Shown: positions 1 to 8,180 of the stretch, one piece after another | Position numbering within the stretch: position 1 is the stretch's first letter | How the letters are laid out: every line of letters begins with the position of its first letter | Origin: Leifsonia xyli | GTDB taxonomy: Bacteria > Actinomycetota > Actinomycetes > Actinomycetales > Microbacteriaceae | Length of the DNA stretch: 38,090 nt | Direction of reading: 5' to 3' | Assembly: GCA_003243275.1 (NCBI GenBank) | Contig: QFQR01000012.1 | Location: 1 to 38,090, forward strand | Made by a program: the position numbers and the translations under genes | Notes under the pieces: generated by a model | What the model was told of the DNA's origin: nothing | The model's database searches: none | Seen by the model: the letters and a program-made list of their open reading frames with translations, nothing else

Positions 1-39
1 TCCAGAAGGAGACCACGACCGGTCCGGACATCGACGGCT

Positions 40-753
40 ATGCCGAACGCGGCAACACGCGGCTCACCGGACGCTTACGGGGAGCTCTGCCTTCGGGAAC
101 TCGCGCTGCATCGCAACGGTGCTGGCGCATCCATCAGCCCTGCGGAACTCGAAGCAAGGGCGGCAGGCACCGGTCTCTTCGATCGTCTCGAGGAGGTCCT
201 GAACGCCAGGAACGCTCGCATCGAGAAGCTGCCTTTCGCGCGCGCCATCGTGAAGTTGTGCGAGGATCCGCCGGAGAGTGTTGCCTCGGATGCGGCAATC
301 TATCTTGATCGCATGGCTAGGCTATTTGTTGAATTGAACAGAATGCGCCGCCGGGCTGAAACGGCTGCCGGACGCGATCGTCTCAGCCATGTTGTGGATA
401 GGGAGCAGCAGCTCTTCGCGAAGGACCACAAGCGCTCGGCGACGCGCGAGGAAGTGGAAAATCTTTTGGAGAAGGTCGAAGGGCTGCTCGACAGCTCCGT
501 CGAAGCCGAGGCGATTCAGCGTGCGATCCATAGAGTGCGACGCAAGCATGGCATCGAGAGCGGATCCAGAGATCTGGTCGTCGATTTTTCTTCGCTCATG
601 TCGGAGTTGGCGGCGCTCAAGGATGCATTGAGGATCGAGCGAGACGAGGAGGCGCAACGATCCGCATCCCACCGACAGTCGGAACTTGATACCGGACCCG
701 CCGATCACGGTGAAGAAAGACGCACCGAAGAGAGATACGAAAGCGGATCGTAG
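40..753 (+). CDS. Hypothetical protein, charged, 237 aa (5' end uncertain)
   Basis: I do not recognise this protein. It is rich in Arg and Glu and probably mostly helical. The stretch from about residue 120 to 210 has heptad-like spacing (for example EEVENLLEKVEGLL), suggesting a coiled coil. There are no signal peptide, membrane segments or catalytic motifs. The reading frame is open to the left edge of the window and the ATG at 40 lacks a well-placed ribosome binding site (the AAGGAG at 6-11 is about 28 nt away), so the true start may lie outside. It converges on the minus-strand gene ending at 824, with 70 bp between them, and could be cargo of the Tn7-like element or flanking DNA. Confidence 0.55.
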   Translation: MPNAATRGSPDAYGELCLRELALHRNGAGASISPAELEARAAGTGLFDRLEEVLNARNARIEKLPFARAIVKLCEDPPESVASDAAIYLDRMARLFVELNRMRRRAETAAGRDRLSHVVDREQQLFAKDHKRSATREEVENLLEKVEGLLDSSVEAEAIQRAIHRVRRKHGIESGSRDLVVDFSSLMSELAALKDALRIERDEEAQRSASHRQSELDTGPADHGEERRTEERYESGS

Positions 754-823
754 CTGAGCGCAGAAAGGTGCCGCGCCGCCCCGCGATGGTTGGGAGCCGC
801 ATCGGACCGCGACGGGGCTCGCG

Positions 824-1591
824 TTATGTCCCGGGCGAGAGGCGCGCGCCGGGCGGCAGCGCATTCAGCGCGCGCATCGTCGTCATCGGATCCTGCGTCG
901 GTGAAAGAAGGTAGTCCGGCGTCGCGTCGATGCGTAGGTGGTAGCGCCTCCACCGCTTCAGCTCGACGACGTGGGCATGGGCTCGACCGCCGACGATGCG
1001 GTCGATCTCGGCCACGAGTTCCCGAGTCATGCCTCCGCCACGGGGATTCGGCTGGCTGGTGAACCGGCGTCCGAGCTGGCTACCGTCCGGTTCGCGACTG
1101 TAGACCCGCACGATGTGGCCTTCGTCACGGGAGGACTGCAGTGCCGCCATTTCCCAGTCCGGCCGGTGCACGTGCACGACGGCCCTGAGCAGCGTCTTCG
1201 ACGCCTGCTCCATCTTCTCGACCTCGGTCGTCGTCGCCGCCGTAACCGGGGACGACAGCGCTGACCTCCATTCGGCGAGCGTCACGAGCATGACGGCGAC
1301 ATCGCCATCGGCGAGGACGTCCACCGCGGAGCATGCCGGCCCCGTGATCTCGGCGGCGAACCTGCCCCTTCGCAGCGACAGCGGAGTGCGAAGGAACACC
1401 TTGCCGCGCGACAGCGAGACGCTGGCACCCGCGCGGCGGTCACCCAGGCTCGGCACCGTCAGCCGCGTCCAGTTCGGGCATCGCACCGGTGGCATGTCGA
1501 ACGGGGTGCCGAGCCGGTCGAGCGCGGCGTCGATCAGGCCGACGGCGTACGTCCGCTGCGACTCGGTCATGTGGAGCAGCCAATCACGCAT
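824..1591 (-). CDS. Hypothetical protein downstream of tniQ, 255 aa
   Basis: No family recognised. The protein is soluble and mixed alpha/beta, with no signal peptide, membrane segment or evident catalytic motif. A Trp/Arg-rich segment VELKRWRRYHLRID lies near the C terminus. I chose the ATG at 1591 (MRDWLLHMTES) because an AGGAG sits about 8 nt upstream; the longer frame reaching 1654 runs into the end of tniQ. It lies 59 bp downstream of tniQ in the same orientation, so it is probably the last gene of the transposition operon. It could be an accessory transposition protein or the first cargo gene; the sequence does not decide. Confidence 0.6.
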   Translation of the reverse strand: MRDWLLHMTESQRTYAVGLIDAALDRLGTPFDMPPVRCPNWTRLTVPSLGDRRAGASVSLSRGKVFLRTPLSLRRGRFAAEITGPACSAVDVLADGDVAVMLVTLAEWRSALSSPVTAATTTEVEKMEQASKTLLRAVVHVHRPDWEMAALQSSRDEGHIVRVYSREPDGSQLGRRFTSQPNPRGGGMTRELVAEIDRIVGGRAHAHVVELKRWRRYHLRIDATPDYLLSPTQDPMTTMRALNALPPGARLSPGT

Positions 1592-1650
1592 TCCCGCGTC
1601 TCCTGTCGTCGATGATGGAGGTCTTTCGGATCTCGCCGATGCGAGACGGC

Positions 1651-3624
1651 TCACGCGCAGGCACCGCGCCGCAGGCGACCCCGGGGCCGATATCGGGGAC
1701 CCACGCTGCGGAGGCGGCGGCGCAGGATGCCTGGCCGCATGCCGACGCGCGCCGCAAGTGCAACCATGGCGTCCTCGTTCCTAAGCGCGTCGGCGATCAG
1801 CGGCAGCGCACGGGCACGATCGAACCCGCCGGTGTTCCGGTCGACGTCCGCGCGCCGCAGCACCGCGTTGACGCCCGACGTCGCCAGGCCGAACCGTTCG
1901 GCGATCTCCTGCGCGTGGATGACGGAGGCTGCGAGGATGCTCAGGTCCGCAGCGGGCACAACGGCGCGACCCGACGCCGCCGCCGGCCACATCGCCAGCA
2001 TCGACTTGGCCTCGCTCGCCTTCTGCACGTTGATGACCTCGCCGGCTTCCGCCCGGGTGATGAGGTCTCGCGCCGGGAAGTCTCCGAAGCCGGCGAAGAC
2101 CAGATCGCGGACGTGCGCGACGTGATCGGCGGAGACAAGCAAGCGCCTGAAGATCGGCACGGTCGCGTCGCGCGCGTTGACGGCGAAGTGGATGTCGCCC
2201 GCAAGCATGTTACGGACCAGCGGCTCCCACGGCTTCGGCCCTCCGCCGATTCCGAGCATGACGCGGTCGAGCGGCACTCCACCCCCGACGTTCGACTGGA
2301 GCGCTCGGGCGATGATCGCCGCCGCGAGGTCGTCGATCGATCTACTGCCCACGCGGACCTGATCCCGGACGGCGCAGGGCAGCGGATCGACGATCCACTC
2401 GAGAAGGCCGGCCGAGCAGTTCTGTTCGACGCCGTAGATGGGGATGCCCAGTATGGTGGCAGCCTCGGCGATCGGAATGCTCCCCCGCCGGCGTTCGGCG
2501 ATCCTGGTGGCGAACTCGCGAGAGACGCGCGCCACGGCGCGCCTTCCGTCGAGCGCGAACACGGTATCCACGATGCCCTCGCGACGGCGACGTGCGATGT
2601 CCCGCGGCCGGGTGCCGCTGTCCCTCATCACGTCGGCGACGGTCGGGCATTCGGCCGCGTTCCGCTCGAAGGTCGATCTGAGGGAGGAGATCAACGGCTC
2701 GAGTTCGGGCGCGTGCGGATGCCATGGATCGAGGAGGAAGCGCAGCGTGCGCCCACTGTTCCCGTCGTCGTGGATGCTCCTGCGGGCCGCCAGCCTGTCC
2801 GCCGCGAGCCGCTCGACGGACATTGGAAATTCGATGATGAGGGACCACGCCTCCGCCATGGCTCGGGCGAGTCTGTCCGGCCGGACGCCCGCCTCGATGG
2901 TGCGGCGGCGACTCCCTAGGTCGGGTTCCCAAAGGCGTGCGAGGCCCAGCAGGAGGGCGAACGTGTTTCCCGGCCCCAGTCTCCGCACCTCCTCCGGCAG
3001 CCGCGACATGGACTCCGAGATGCGCTCCGGGTCGTGGTGCAGCAGTCCGACCGCCGAACTGAGATTGTCACGCAGCTCATCGTCCACGAGGACCGCTTCC
3101 GCATGCGTCAGTCGCTCGCCGCAACGGTCACAGAGATCGATGCCCGAGGGATAATACCATCGCTGGACGACCCCGCAGTGCGGGTCGGGGCACCGATTCA
3201 GAAGGTATTCCCAGCTCTCCTCGCAGAACGGAAAGGGGCGGACGCTCCACAACGCCCGGTGATGAGCGCTCGTCGAAAGGGACGCCGGACTGAAGCGGCG
3301 GGTCGAAAGCTCGAGCACGCGACGCTCGAGCGGCATACCGCGCCAGGTGCGGACGCCGTCCGGAAGGACGGCGTGAGCCCGCTGCTGAAGTTCCCGCACG
3401 TCTATCCCCAGCGTCTCGGCAAGCGCCGGCATCCCGTCCAGACAGGTCGGTGCCATCTCAGTGCGCTGCGGCCACTCGAGCCCCGCGATGCGGTGCAGCT
3501 CGAATGTGTGCGGATGCCCTTCCGCGGCGGCGACCCGGGCGACGTAGCCGTTGTAGGATTCCCCTGGCAGCGGGGGATGGGGCCGATCGAGACGCCAGGG
3601 ACCGGTCGCGGAGCGCATGGCCAT
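1651..3624 (-). CDS. tniQ: TniQ/TnsD-like target-selection protein, 657 aa
   Basis: TniQ/TnsD proteins choose the target site of Tn7-like elements and recruit the ATPase and transposase. The N terminus (about residues 13-50, with PLPGESYNGYVARVA) is a typical TniQ start. A zinc-binding CxxxxC...CxxC set follows (Cys145, Cys150, Cys165, Cys168). The C-terminal half is long and holds three segments that read as helix-turn-helix motifs, near residues 381-410, 567-594 and 619-642. At 657 aa it is longer than short TniQ proteins (about 400 aa) and resembles TnsD, whose C-terminal part reads a specific attachment site. The ATG at 3624 overlaps the tniB stop by one base (TGATG). The frame is open much further upstream, but that part lies antisense-free inside tniB and is not used. 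Confidence 0.88.
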   Translation of the reverse strand: MAMRSATGPWRLDRPHPPLPGESYNGYVARVAAAEGHPHTFELHRIAGLEWPQRTEMAPTCLDGMPALAETLGIDVRELQQRAHAVLPDGVRTWRGMPLERRVLELSTRRFSPASLSTSAHHRALWSVRPFPFCEESWEYLLNRCPDPHCGVVQRWYYPSGIDLCDRCGERLTHAEAVLVDDELRDNLSSAVGLLHHDPERISESMSRLPEEVRRLGPGNTFALLLGLARLWEPDLGSRRRTIEAGVRPDRLARAMAEAWSLIIEFPMSVERLAADRLAARRSIHDDGNSGRTLRFLLDPWHPHAPELEPLISSLRSTFERNAAECPTVADVMRDSGTRPRDIARRRREGIVDTVFALDGRRAVARVSREFATRIAERRRGSIPIAEAATILGIPIYGVEQNCSAGLLEWIVDPLPCAVRDQVRVGSRSIDDLAAAIIARALQSNVGGGVPLDRVMLGIGGGPKPWEPLVRNMLAGDIHFAVNARDATVPIFRRLLVSADHVAHVRDLVFAGFGDFPARDLITRAEAGEVINVQKASEAKSMLAMWPAAASGRAVVPAADLSILAASVIHAQEIAERFGLATSGVNAVLRRADVDRNTGGFDRARALPLIADALRNEDAMVALAARVGMRPGILRRRLRSVGPRYRPRGRLRRGACA

Positions 3625-4583
3625 CACGCGTCCCCGAAGGGGTTGCTGTCGATGTATTTGGCTCGGATCGCGTACGCCTGGACACCCGCGGCCAGATGTT
3701 CGTGACGGAGGGACGGCGCGCCGGCGTGGAGCGCGGTGCCGAGCGCGAAGCGGACGATCTTCATGAGACGGCGCACCCGTCCGGCCGACGCCTCCCACAG
3801 GCGATAGGCGGTATCGTCCCCCCTCAGCGACGACAGGTCCCGCAGCAGCTTCTCCGCGACGAGCCGTGCATCGAGCTCGCCGAGGAAGTCCTTGAACATC
3901 GCCTGATCGCTCTTGTCCTCCCAGTCGAGCGGATCGAGGTCGATCTGCTCGTCGAGCACCTCCAGCAGGGCCGGTGCGTTCTCGAGCACCTTCCCCGCGC
4001 TCTCCGAGCCGACGATGACCACCGGGCAGACGCCGGGATCGAGCAGGTGTTCCCGGATCGAAAGCGCGATCGGTGCGCTCATGGTCGGGCGACGGCTGGC
4101 GCGGTTGAACTCGTCGAAGAGGATCAGTTCGACCCCTCGAGCCCGCAGTCGGTCGATGACCTTGAGCCAGCGGACGAACTCCTTGCCGAGATCGGGTCGC
4201 GGGTCGCGCAGGGCCCGAAGAATGGCCGTGGGAACCGCCCCCGTGGATCCGTCGACGGCCAGCGACACGTGGAGCACCGGGATGCGGTCCTCGCCCTCGG
4301 CGACCTCGTCAGCGGCGCGGCGCACGAGCGCCTTGCAGGCCTCGCTCTTCCCGACCCCGGTCGGCGCGATGAGCACCGCTCCGGAGCAGGAGACGGAGGG
4401 CGCGCGCCCCTTCGCCGCCCAGCGGACCTCGTCCATCTGAGAGACGGCATCCGCCTGGAGCGGATAGGGCAGCCGGATGGCGTCGAAGACGGTCTTCGCC
4501 CTGCCGACGCGCTGCGCCGGCGTGGAGAGCGTGGAGATCTCCTTGCCGGTCGCGACCGCATCCGCGCTCGACGCGGCGCTCAC
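3624..4583 (-). CDS. tniB: TniB/TnsC-like AAA+ ATPase of a Tn7-like transposon, 319 aa
   Basis: Regulator ATPase that links target selection (TniQ) to the transposase. Walker A is APTGVGKS (residues 73-80) and Walker B is LILFDE (153-158), followed by the NRAS stretch common in TniB. A sensor-like segment VVIVGSESAG lies at 188-197. The TniB pattern LxxRF after the sensor is not evident; the sequence here is LLEVLDEQIDLDPLDW. The start is a GTG at 4583 that overlaps the tnsB stop as GTGA, so translation is probably coupled to tnsB. The open frame extends far upstream through tnsB in another frame, but that part is Arg/Ala/Pro-rich out-of-frame sequence. It sits between tnsB and tniQ as in Tn7-like elements. 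Confidence 0.9.
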   Translation of the reverse strand: MSAASSADAVATGKEISTLSTPAQRVGRAKTVFDAIRLPYPLQADAVSQMDEVRWAAKGRAPSVSCSGAVLIAPTGVGKSEACKALVRRAADEVAEGEDRIPVLHVSLAVDGSTGAVPTAILRALRDPRPDLGKEFVRWLKVIDRLRARGVELILFDEFNRASRRPTMSAPIALSIREHLLDPGVCPVVIVGSESAGKVLENAPALLEVLDEQIDLDPLDWEDKSDQAMFKDFLGELDARLVAEKLLRDLSSLRGDDTAYRLWEASAGRVRRLMKIVRFALGTALHAGAPSLRHEHLAAGVQAYAIRAKYIDSNPFGDA

Positions 4584-6754
4584 GCCGCGTCTCCGCCGTC
4601 GCTGCCGTACCGGAGGCGGCGACCCTTGGGCGCCTTGCCGGCGGCGGGGCCGTTCGGCCCGCCCGCATCGCGACGGTCGTGGGGCCTCTCCTCGCCGCGG
4701 CCGCGGGTGCGACCGGCCGGAAGAACGGCCTGGTCGAAGGCGGTGAGGCCGGCGCGGTCGCTGGCGATGAAGTCGCCGACCTTCGCTGCGGTCTCCGGTC
4801 GATGGAGATGGACGATGTTCCCGACCACGCGACGGACCCGCGGCACGTCGAGGAGCTCGGCCTTCCGCGCGCGTGCGGCCTCCTTGGCGGCGGGGTCGAT
4901 GTTGCGGATGGCCTGGATGCGGTGATCGCGGGCGGCGAGCCGCTCGTGCTCGGTGTTGAAGGCCGCGCCCTCGGCCTTCGCCGCTGCCCGGAGATCCTTG
5001 TGCATGGCCAGGGGCAGCCCGTCGGCGTAGGTGGCGTCGGCGCAGACCAGGGTGACGTAGCGCTTCGTGCGGCGGTTCCACACGTGGATGCTGCCGATGT
5101 TCAGGGGATCGTAGCGGAACTCCACGCTCGCCGTCGCATCGTCGCGTCGGGTGCGGCGGGGCTCCAGCGGCACGAGGTCGTCGAGCAGCTCGGGCACCGC
5201 CCTGATGCAGTGGTAACGCAGCCCCTGCCACCTGATCCCGGACGGCGACAGCTGCGCTCCGTAGACCGCCGGCATGACGTCGCGCAGGAAGCTGTCGAGG
5301 TCGCCGACGTTCATGACGCCCTTGTTCACGAGCTCCTTCTCGAAGACGAGGGCGGGCTGCCGACCACCGAGCCCGTCGTGCGGACTGGTGTTGTACTCGG
5401 CGATCACCTGATTGAGCAGGGCCTCGAGCTCGTCCATCAGGATGCACGCCCCCTTCTCGGCGTTGTAGTCCAGGCGCCTGGCGTCCCTGATGGGCAGGAC
5501 CCGGCCGGGGAGCACCTCGCACAGGGCGCGGTTGATGGTGCCGATCAGACGTTCCACGATCGCCCGGTATCGCGGCCGCCTCACGGGGCAGAAGCGGAGG
5601 TGGAAGCCGAGCGTGCGGGCGGCCACCGCCAGCCCGTCGCCATGGAATTCGCTCGCATTGTCCACGATCAGTTCGGTGACCCGGCCGCGCAGCCAGGTGA
5701 GCACGGGGTAGCGCTTCGCCATGGCGGGAGGGGGCCGCTTGGGGAGCGCGATGCGCTTCAGGATCTCGGCCACCGTCCACGTGGAGGGATTGATGAACGA
5801 CAGGCAGTGCCCGACGACGGCGCGGGACCTGACGTCGACGGCGATCGTCAGCCAGGCCCGGCCGAGGACGAGTTCACGCTCGTCGTCGACCACGTGAACG
5901 TCGATCTCGGTGTGATCGACGATGACCCTCTGCATGCAGAAGTCCGCCGTGAGCGGCCTGCCGGCGCCGCGCCAGTCCTGCTCGACCTTCTGCTTGCCGT
6001 GCTTCGCGGCCACGGTCGCCGACCCTTCGAGCAGGTTGCACCAGCGACGGAAGGTGTCCCGGGAAGCGATCTTCAGGGGTTCGGCCGACGGGGCGTAGTC
6101 GGGGTGGCTACCCAGATTCACCTGCGTCGCCTCGGCCACGTAGCCCGCATAGGCGTCCGCGAACCTGCACGGATGGGTCGCGTACTCGAGAACGTGCTTG
6201 CCGAGAATCTCGCTCGGCACCTCCTGCGCGAACGTGCCGCGCGGCACCCTGCCCCATCGACGGACCAGCTGCCGGGGGTGTCGACGCCCGGGCTCTCCCC
6301 GCTCCGCGCGCCAGCGCCGGATGGTGCGGAACGAGGGGAGCGGGCCGTGCTCCGCCTCGAGTTCGGCCGTCCACGCCTTGCGGAAGAAGATGTCCAGGGC
6401 CTTGTCGCCGTTCTCGATCCCGGCGTCGTCGGCCATGTTGACGATGAGGCTGATCTTCCCGACCCCGGGATCGATCTCCATGGCCTGGGCGATCGTCTCC
6501 TGGGAGACCTGCGCGCGTAGGCTGGCGGGGTCGCACGCGGGCATCGAGTGCACCTCGGCCACCCTGGACGCCAGCAGGCCGTCGAGCATCGCGTCGGTGG
6601 GCAGCCCCACGACGCCGTTCTCGTCGGCGCAGACGTAAGGCTGTCCGGTGACGCAGTGGATGAGCAGGTGGCGGTCCGCCGCGTAGCCGGCGGGCTTGTA
6701 GTCGACGTTGTCGATGCGGAGGTAGTGGTTCTTCTCGAAGCGCTGGTAGGCCAT
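4580..6754 (-). CDS. tnsB: TnsB/TniA-like DDE transposase, 724 aa
   Basis: Retroviral-integrase-fold transposase that cuts and joins the 3' ends of the element. The catalytic triad is visible as Asp280 (VIVDHTEIDVHV), Asp365 (ELIVDNASEF) and Glu401 (RAIVERLIGTIN); the last two are spaced 35 residues apart, so it is DD35E and looks active. N-terminal DNA-binding segments precede the core (an HTH-like region near 139-152, FRTIRRWRAERG). The Mu-type C-terminal barrel follows at about 500-560 (GIRWQGLRY, VEFRYDPLNIGSIHVW). The tail (680-724) is Gly/Arg-rich; in Tn7 the TnsB C terminus contacts TnsC. A GGAGA about 6 nt before the ATG supports the start. It is followed by tniB with a 4-base overlap and preceded by a 141-bp gap after the 55-aa ORF. 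Confidence 0.93.
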   Translation of the reverse strand: MAYQRFEKNHYLRIDNVDYKPAGYAADRHLLIHCVTGQPYVCADENGVVGLPTDAMLDGLLASRVAEVHSMPACDPASLRAQVSQETIAQAMEIDPGVGKISLIVNMADDAGIENGDKALDIFFRKAWTAELEAEHGPLPSFRTIRRWRAERGEPGRRHPRQLVRRWGRVPRGTFAQEVPSEILGKHVLEYATHPCRFADAYAGYVAEATQVNLGSHPDYAPSAEPLKIASRDTFRRWCNLLEGSATVAAKHGKQKVEQDWRGAGRPLTADFCMQRVIVDHTEIDVHVVDDERELVLGRAWLTIAVDVRSRAVVGHCLSFINPSTWTVAEILKRIALPKRPPPAMAKRYPVLTWLRGRVTELIVDNASEFHGDGLAVAARTLGFHLRFCPVRRPRYRAIVERLIGTINRALCEVLPGRVLPIRDARRLDYNAEKGACILMDELEALLNQVIAEYNTSPHDGLGGRQPALVFEKELVNKGVMNVGDLDSFLRDVMPAVYGAQLSPSGIRWQGLRYHCIRAVPELLDDLVPLEPRRTRRDDATASVEFRYDPLNIGSIHVWNRRTKRYVTLVCADATYADGLPLAMHKDLRAAAKAEGAAFNTEHERLAARDHRIQAIRNIDPAAKEAARARKAELLDVPRVRRVVGNIVHLHRPETAAKVGDFIASDRAGLTAFDQAVLPAGRTRGRGEERPHDRRDAGGPNGPAAGKAPKGRRLRYGSDGGDAA

Positions 6755-6773
6755 TGACGTTCTCCGTTGAGAG

Positions 6774-6809
6774 GCCGCACGCCGGCGATCGCCGACCGCC
6801 CCGTGCGGC
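6774..6809. repeat. Inverted repeat in the gap upstream of tnsB
   Basis: The arms GCCGCACG (6774-6781) and CGTGCGGC (6802-6809) are perfect 8-bp complements with a 20-nt loop, in the 141-bp gap between the 55-aa ORF and tnsB. No T-tract follows on the minus strand, so it is not a textbook terminator. An mRNA hairpin or a protein binding site is possible. Confidence 0.4.
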
Positions 6810-6895
6810 TGCGTTGTCCGGCGGCGGGCCGGTGGTCGGCGGCCGGACGAGCCGGCAGCTTGGGATTTCGGATCGTGCGCGGATCGCGCGGTGGA

Positions 6896-7063
6896 TCAGC
6901 GGACCGGGCGTCCGTCGGTGACGCGGAACCCGAGGATCATGCGGGAGTAGGTGTCGAAGACCACCTCCACCCTGGGTCGGCTGATCGACGGGTCTCCGAG
7001 ACGCTGGAGAACCGCGACGGGGATCTCGGCGCTGCTGACGGTGGTCTGACGGGTCGTGTTCAT
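6896..7063 (-). CDS. 55-aa ORF between tnsA and tnsB resembling a TnsB core fragment
   Basis: Small protein starting at ATG 7063, with AAAGG about 7 nt upstream and only 11 nt after the tnsA stop. Its C-terminal half, RPRVEVVFDTYSRMILGFRV, reads like the second strand region of TniA/TnsB integrase cores. In the full-length TnsB of this locus the matching segment is AWLTIAVDVRSRAVVGHCLS (residues 300-319). It has no other part of the catalytic domain and cannot be a transposase by itself. It may be a decayed remnant or a small structural mimic that binds TnsB or TniB. Its ribosome binding site and tight spacing argue that it is translated. Confidence 0.6.
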   Translation of the reverse strand: MNTTRQTTVSSAEIPVAVLQRLGDPSISRPRVEVVFDTYSRMILGFRVTDGRPVR

Positions 7064-7074
7064 GATCGTGCCTT

Positions 7075-7899
7075 TCAGTGGAGGGAGACGGGGGCGGACG
7101 GGAGCATGCGGCCGGCGAGGTCGATCCTCACGCGACGACGCACGACGAGCGCGTGGACGAGGGCCTCGCCGAGCACGGGCGAGCCGGGCTCGAGCGCGTC
7201 CGCGAGGTCGCCAAGGCTGGTGGTCGAGCCGACCTCGCGGCGATGGGCCTCGAACCGGCGCAGATGATGCGCTTCGATGGTGGTGAAGCCACGCGACGCG
7301 ACGAAGGCGGCGTTGCGGCGGTGACGGTCGCTCCGGAAGATGTCCGCCCGCAGGAGGACGTGGAAGTCGATGTCGCATCGGCGACAGATTTCGGCGACGT
7401 GCGCGAGCTTGAGCCGGTATTCCGGATCCTCGAGATCACGGTCGTCGCGCTTGATCTCGATGAGGCGTTCGCGACCGTCGGCGGAACGGATGGCGAGATC
7501 GACCGTGTAGCTGACCGGCTTGCCGTCCATGATGAACTCGAACGAGACCGATTCCGTCTCGACCCTCTCGACGTCGAAGTTGGTGTCGGCCTCGATGATG
7601 GCCTCCTGCTGGGCCTCCCCCTCCCAAACCAGCGGGAATTTCGACTTGGGGGAGGCGTACGTGCCGTGCTCGTGGGCCAGCACGGCTCTGCCCAGGCGGA
7701 GCGGCGCTCCGCCGGGAGCCCGGATCATCACGGCCATCGCCACGAGATCGTCCGACTGTTTCCGGGTGCCGTCGAAAGGTCGGATGCGGCTTGCGCGGGG
7801 AGCGACCGAGCGATCCTCCAGGAGGTCGAGCGCGGGGCCACGCGCCGCGATCTGCGAGATCGCGAACCGCCTCGCGGACGACGATCCTCCCGAACTCAC
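7075..7899 (-). CDS. tnsA: TnsA-like PD-(D/E)xK endonuclease, 274 aa
   Basis: TnsA cuts the 5' strands at transposon ends, giving cut-and-paste transposition together with TnsB. The nuclease signature is visible: a conserved Glu in the EAQQEAIIEAD stretch (near residues 95-99), Asp134 in YTVDLAIRS, and Glu148-x-Lys150 in LIEIKRDDR. The C-terminal region ends with ALVVRRRVRIDLAGRML, similar in layout to TnsA C-terminal domains. The start is GTG at 7899, overlapping the stop of the 72-aa ORF as GTGA. It lies upstream of tnsB in the same operon, as in Tn7, but here the two are separated by a 55-aa ORF. The residue assignments come from pattern recognition only. Confidence 0.85.
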   Translation of the reverse strand: MSSGGSSSARRFAISQIAARGPALDLLEDRSVAPRASRIRPFDGTRKQSDDLVAMAVMIRAPGGAPLRLGRAVLAHEHGTYASPKSKFPLVWEGEAQQEAIIEADTNFDVERVETESVSFEFIMDGKPVSYTVDLAIRSADGRERLIEIKRDDRDLEDPEYRLKLAHVAEICRRCDIDFHVLLRADIFRSDRHRRNAAFVASRGFTTIEAHHLRRFEAHRREVGSTTSLGDLADALEPGSPVLGEALVHALVVRRRVRIDLAGRMLPSAPVSLH

Positions 7900-8114
7900 G
7901 ACGCGTGGCCGTTTCGGCGAGCGTGCGACGGAACACCGACGTCGCGCGGATCCCGCCGATCGACGGCCGAACGACGGGGAGGGAACGTGGCCCGCGGCGG
8001 GGCCGCCGGGGGCGGGATCGCGATCGAACGAGTGGCGAACGTGACGATGCCCCGCACGGCACGCGCCGGCAGGGACAGGAGGCGGATGGGCAGTTCGGCG
8101 TGTTCCCGGACCAT
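7896..8114 (-). CDS. 72-aa ORF coupled to tnsA, Pro/Arg-rich
   Basis: Unrecognised small protein. The N-terminal part (LPIRLLSLPARAVRGIVTF) could form a short helix; the rest is rich in Pro, Ala and Arg and looks disordered. The ATG at 8114 has AAGGGA about 6 nt upstream, and its stop overlaps the GTG of tnsA (GTGA). This is good evidence that it is translated, perhaps mainly to couple tnsA translation. Function unknown. Confidence 0.5.
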   Translation of the reverse strand: MVREHAELPIRLLSLPARAVRGIVTFATRSIAIPPPAAPPRATFPPRRSAVDRRDPRDVGVPSHARRNGHAS

Positions 8115-8180
8115 GACGTGTCCCTTCGCGTGGTGTGTCTTCGGTGCCGCGGGCTGGCCGCGAAGTCGTTGCGGGTTCGA

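Noticed and set aside
1489..2919. 476-aa open frame on the plus strand across tniQ
   Set aside because: Antisense shadow of tniQ; composition is Arg/Asp/Gly-rich with no family features and no ribosome binding site.
4584..5780. N-terminal 400-residue extension of the tniB frame
   Set aside because: It reads tnsB in another frame; the GTGA overlap at 4583 gives a proper tniB start and the domain begins there.
4679..6520. 613-aa plus-strand open frame
   Set aside because: Antisense to tnsB, which has a complete DDE domain; the frame is a GC-bias artefact.
6774..6809. Rho-independent terminator before tnsB
   Set aside because: The inverted repeat has a 20-nt loop and no T-tract on either strand, so it does not qualify as a terminator.
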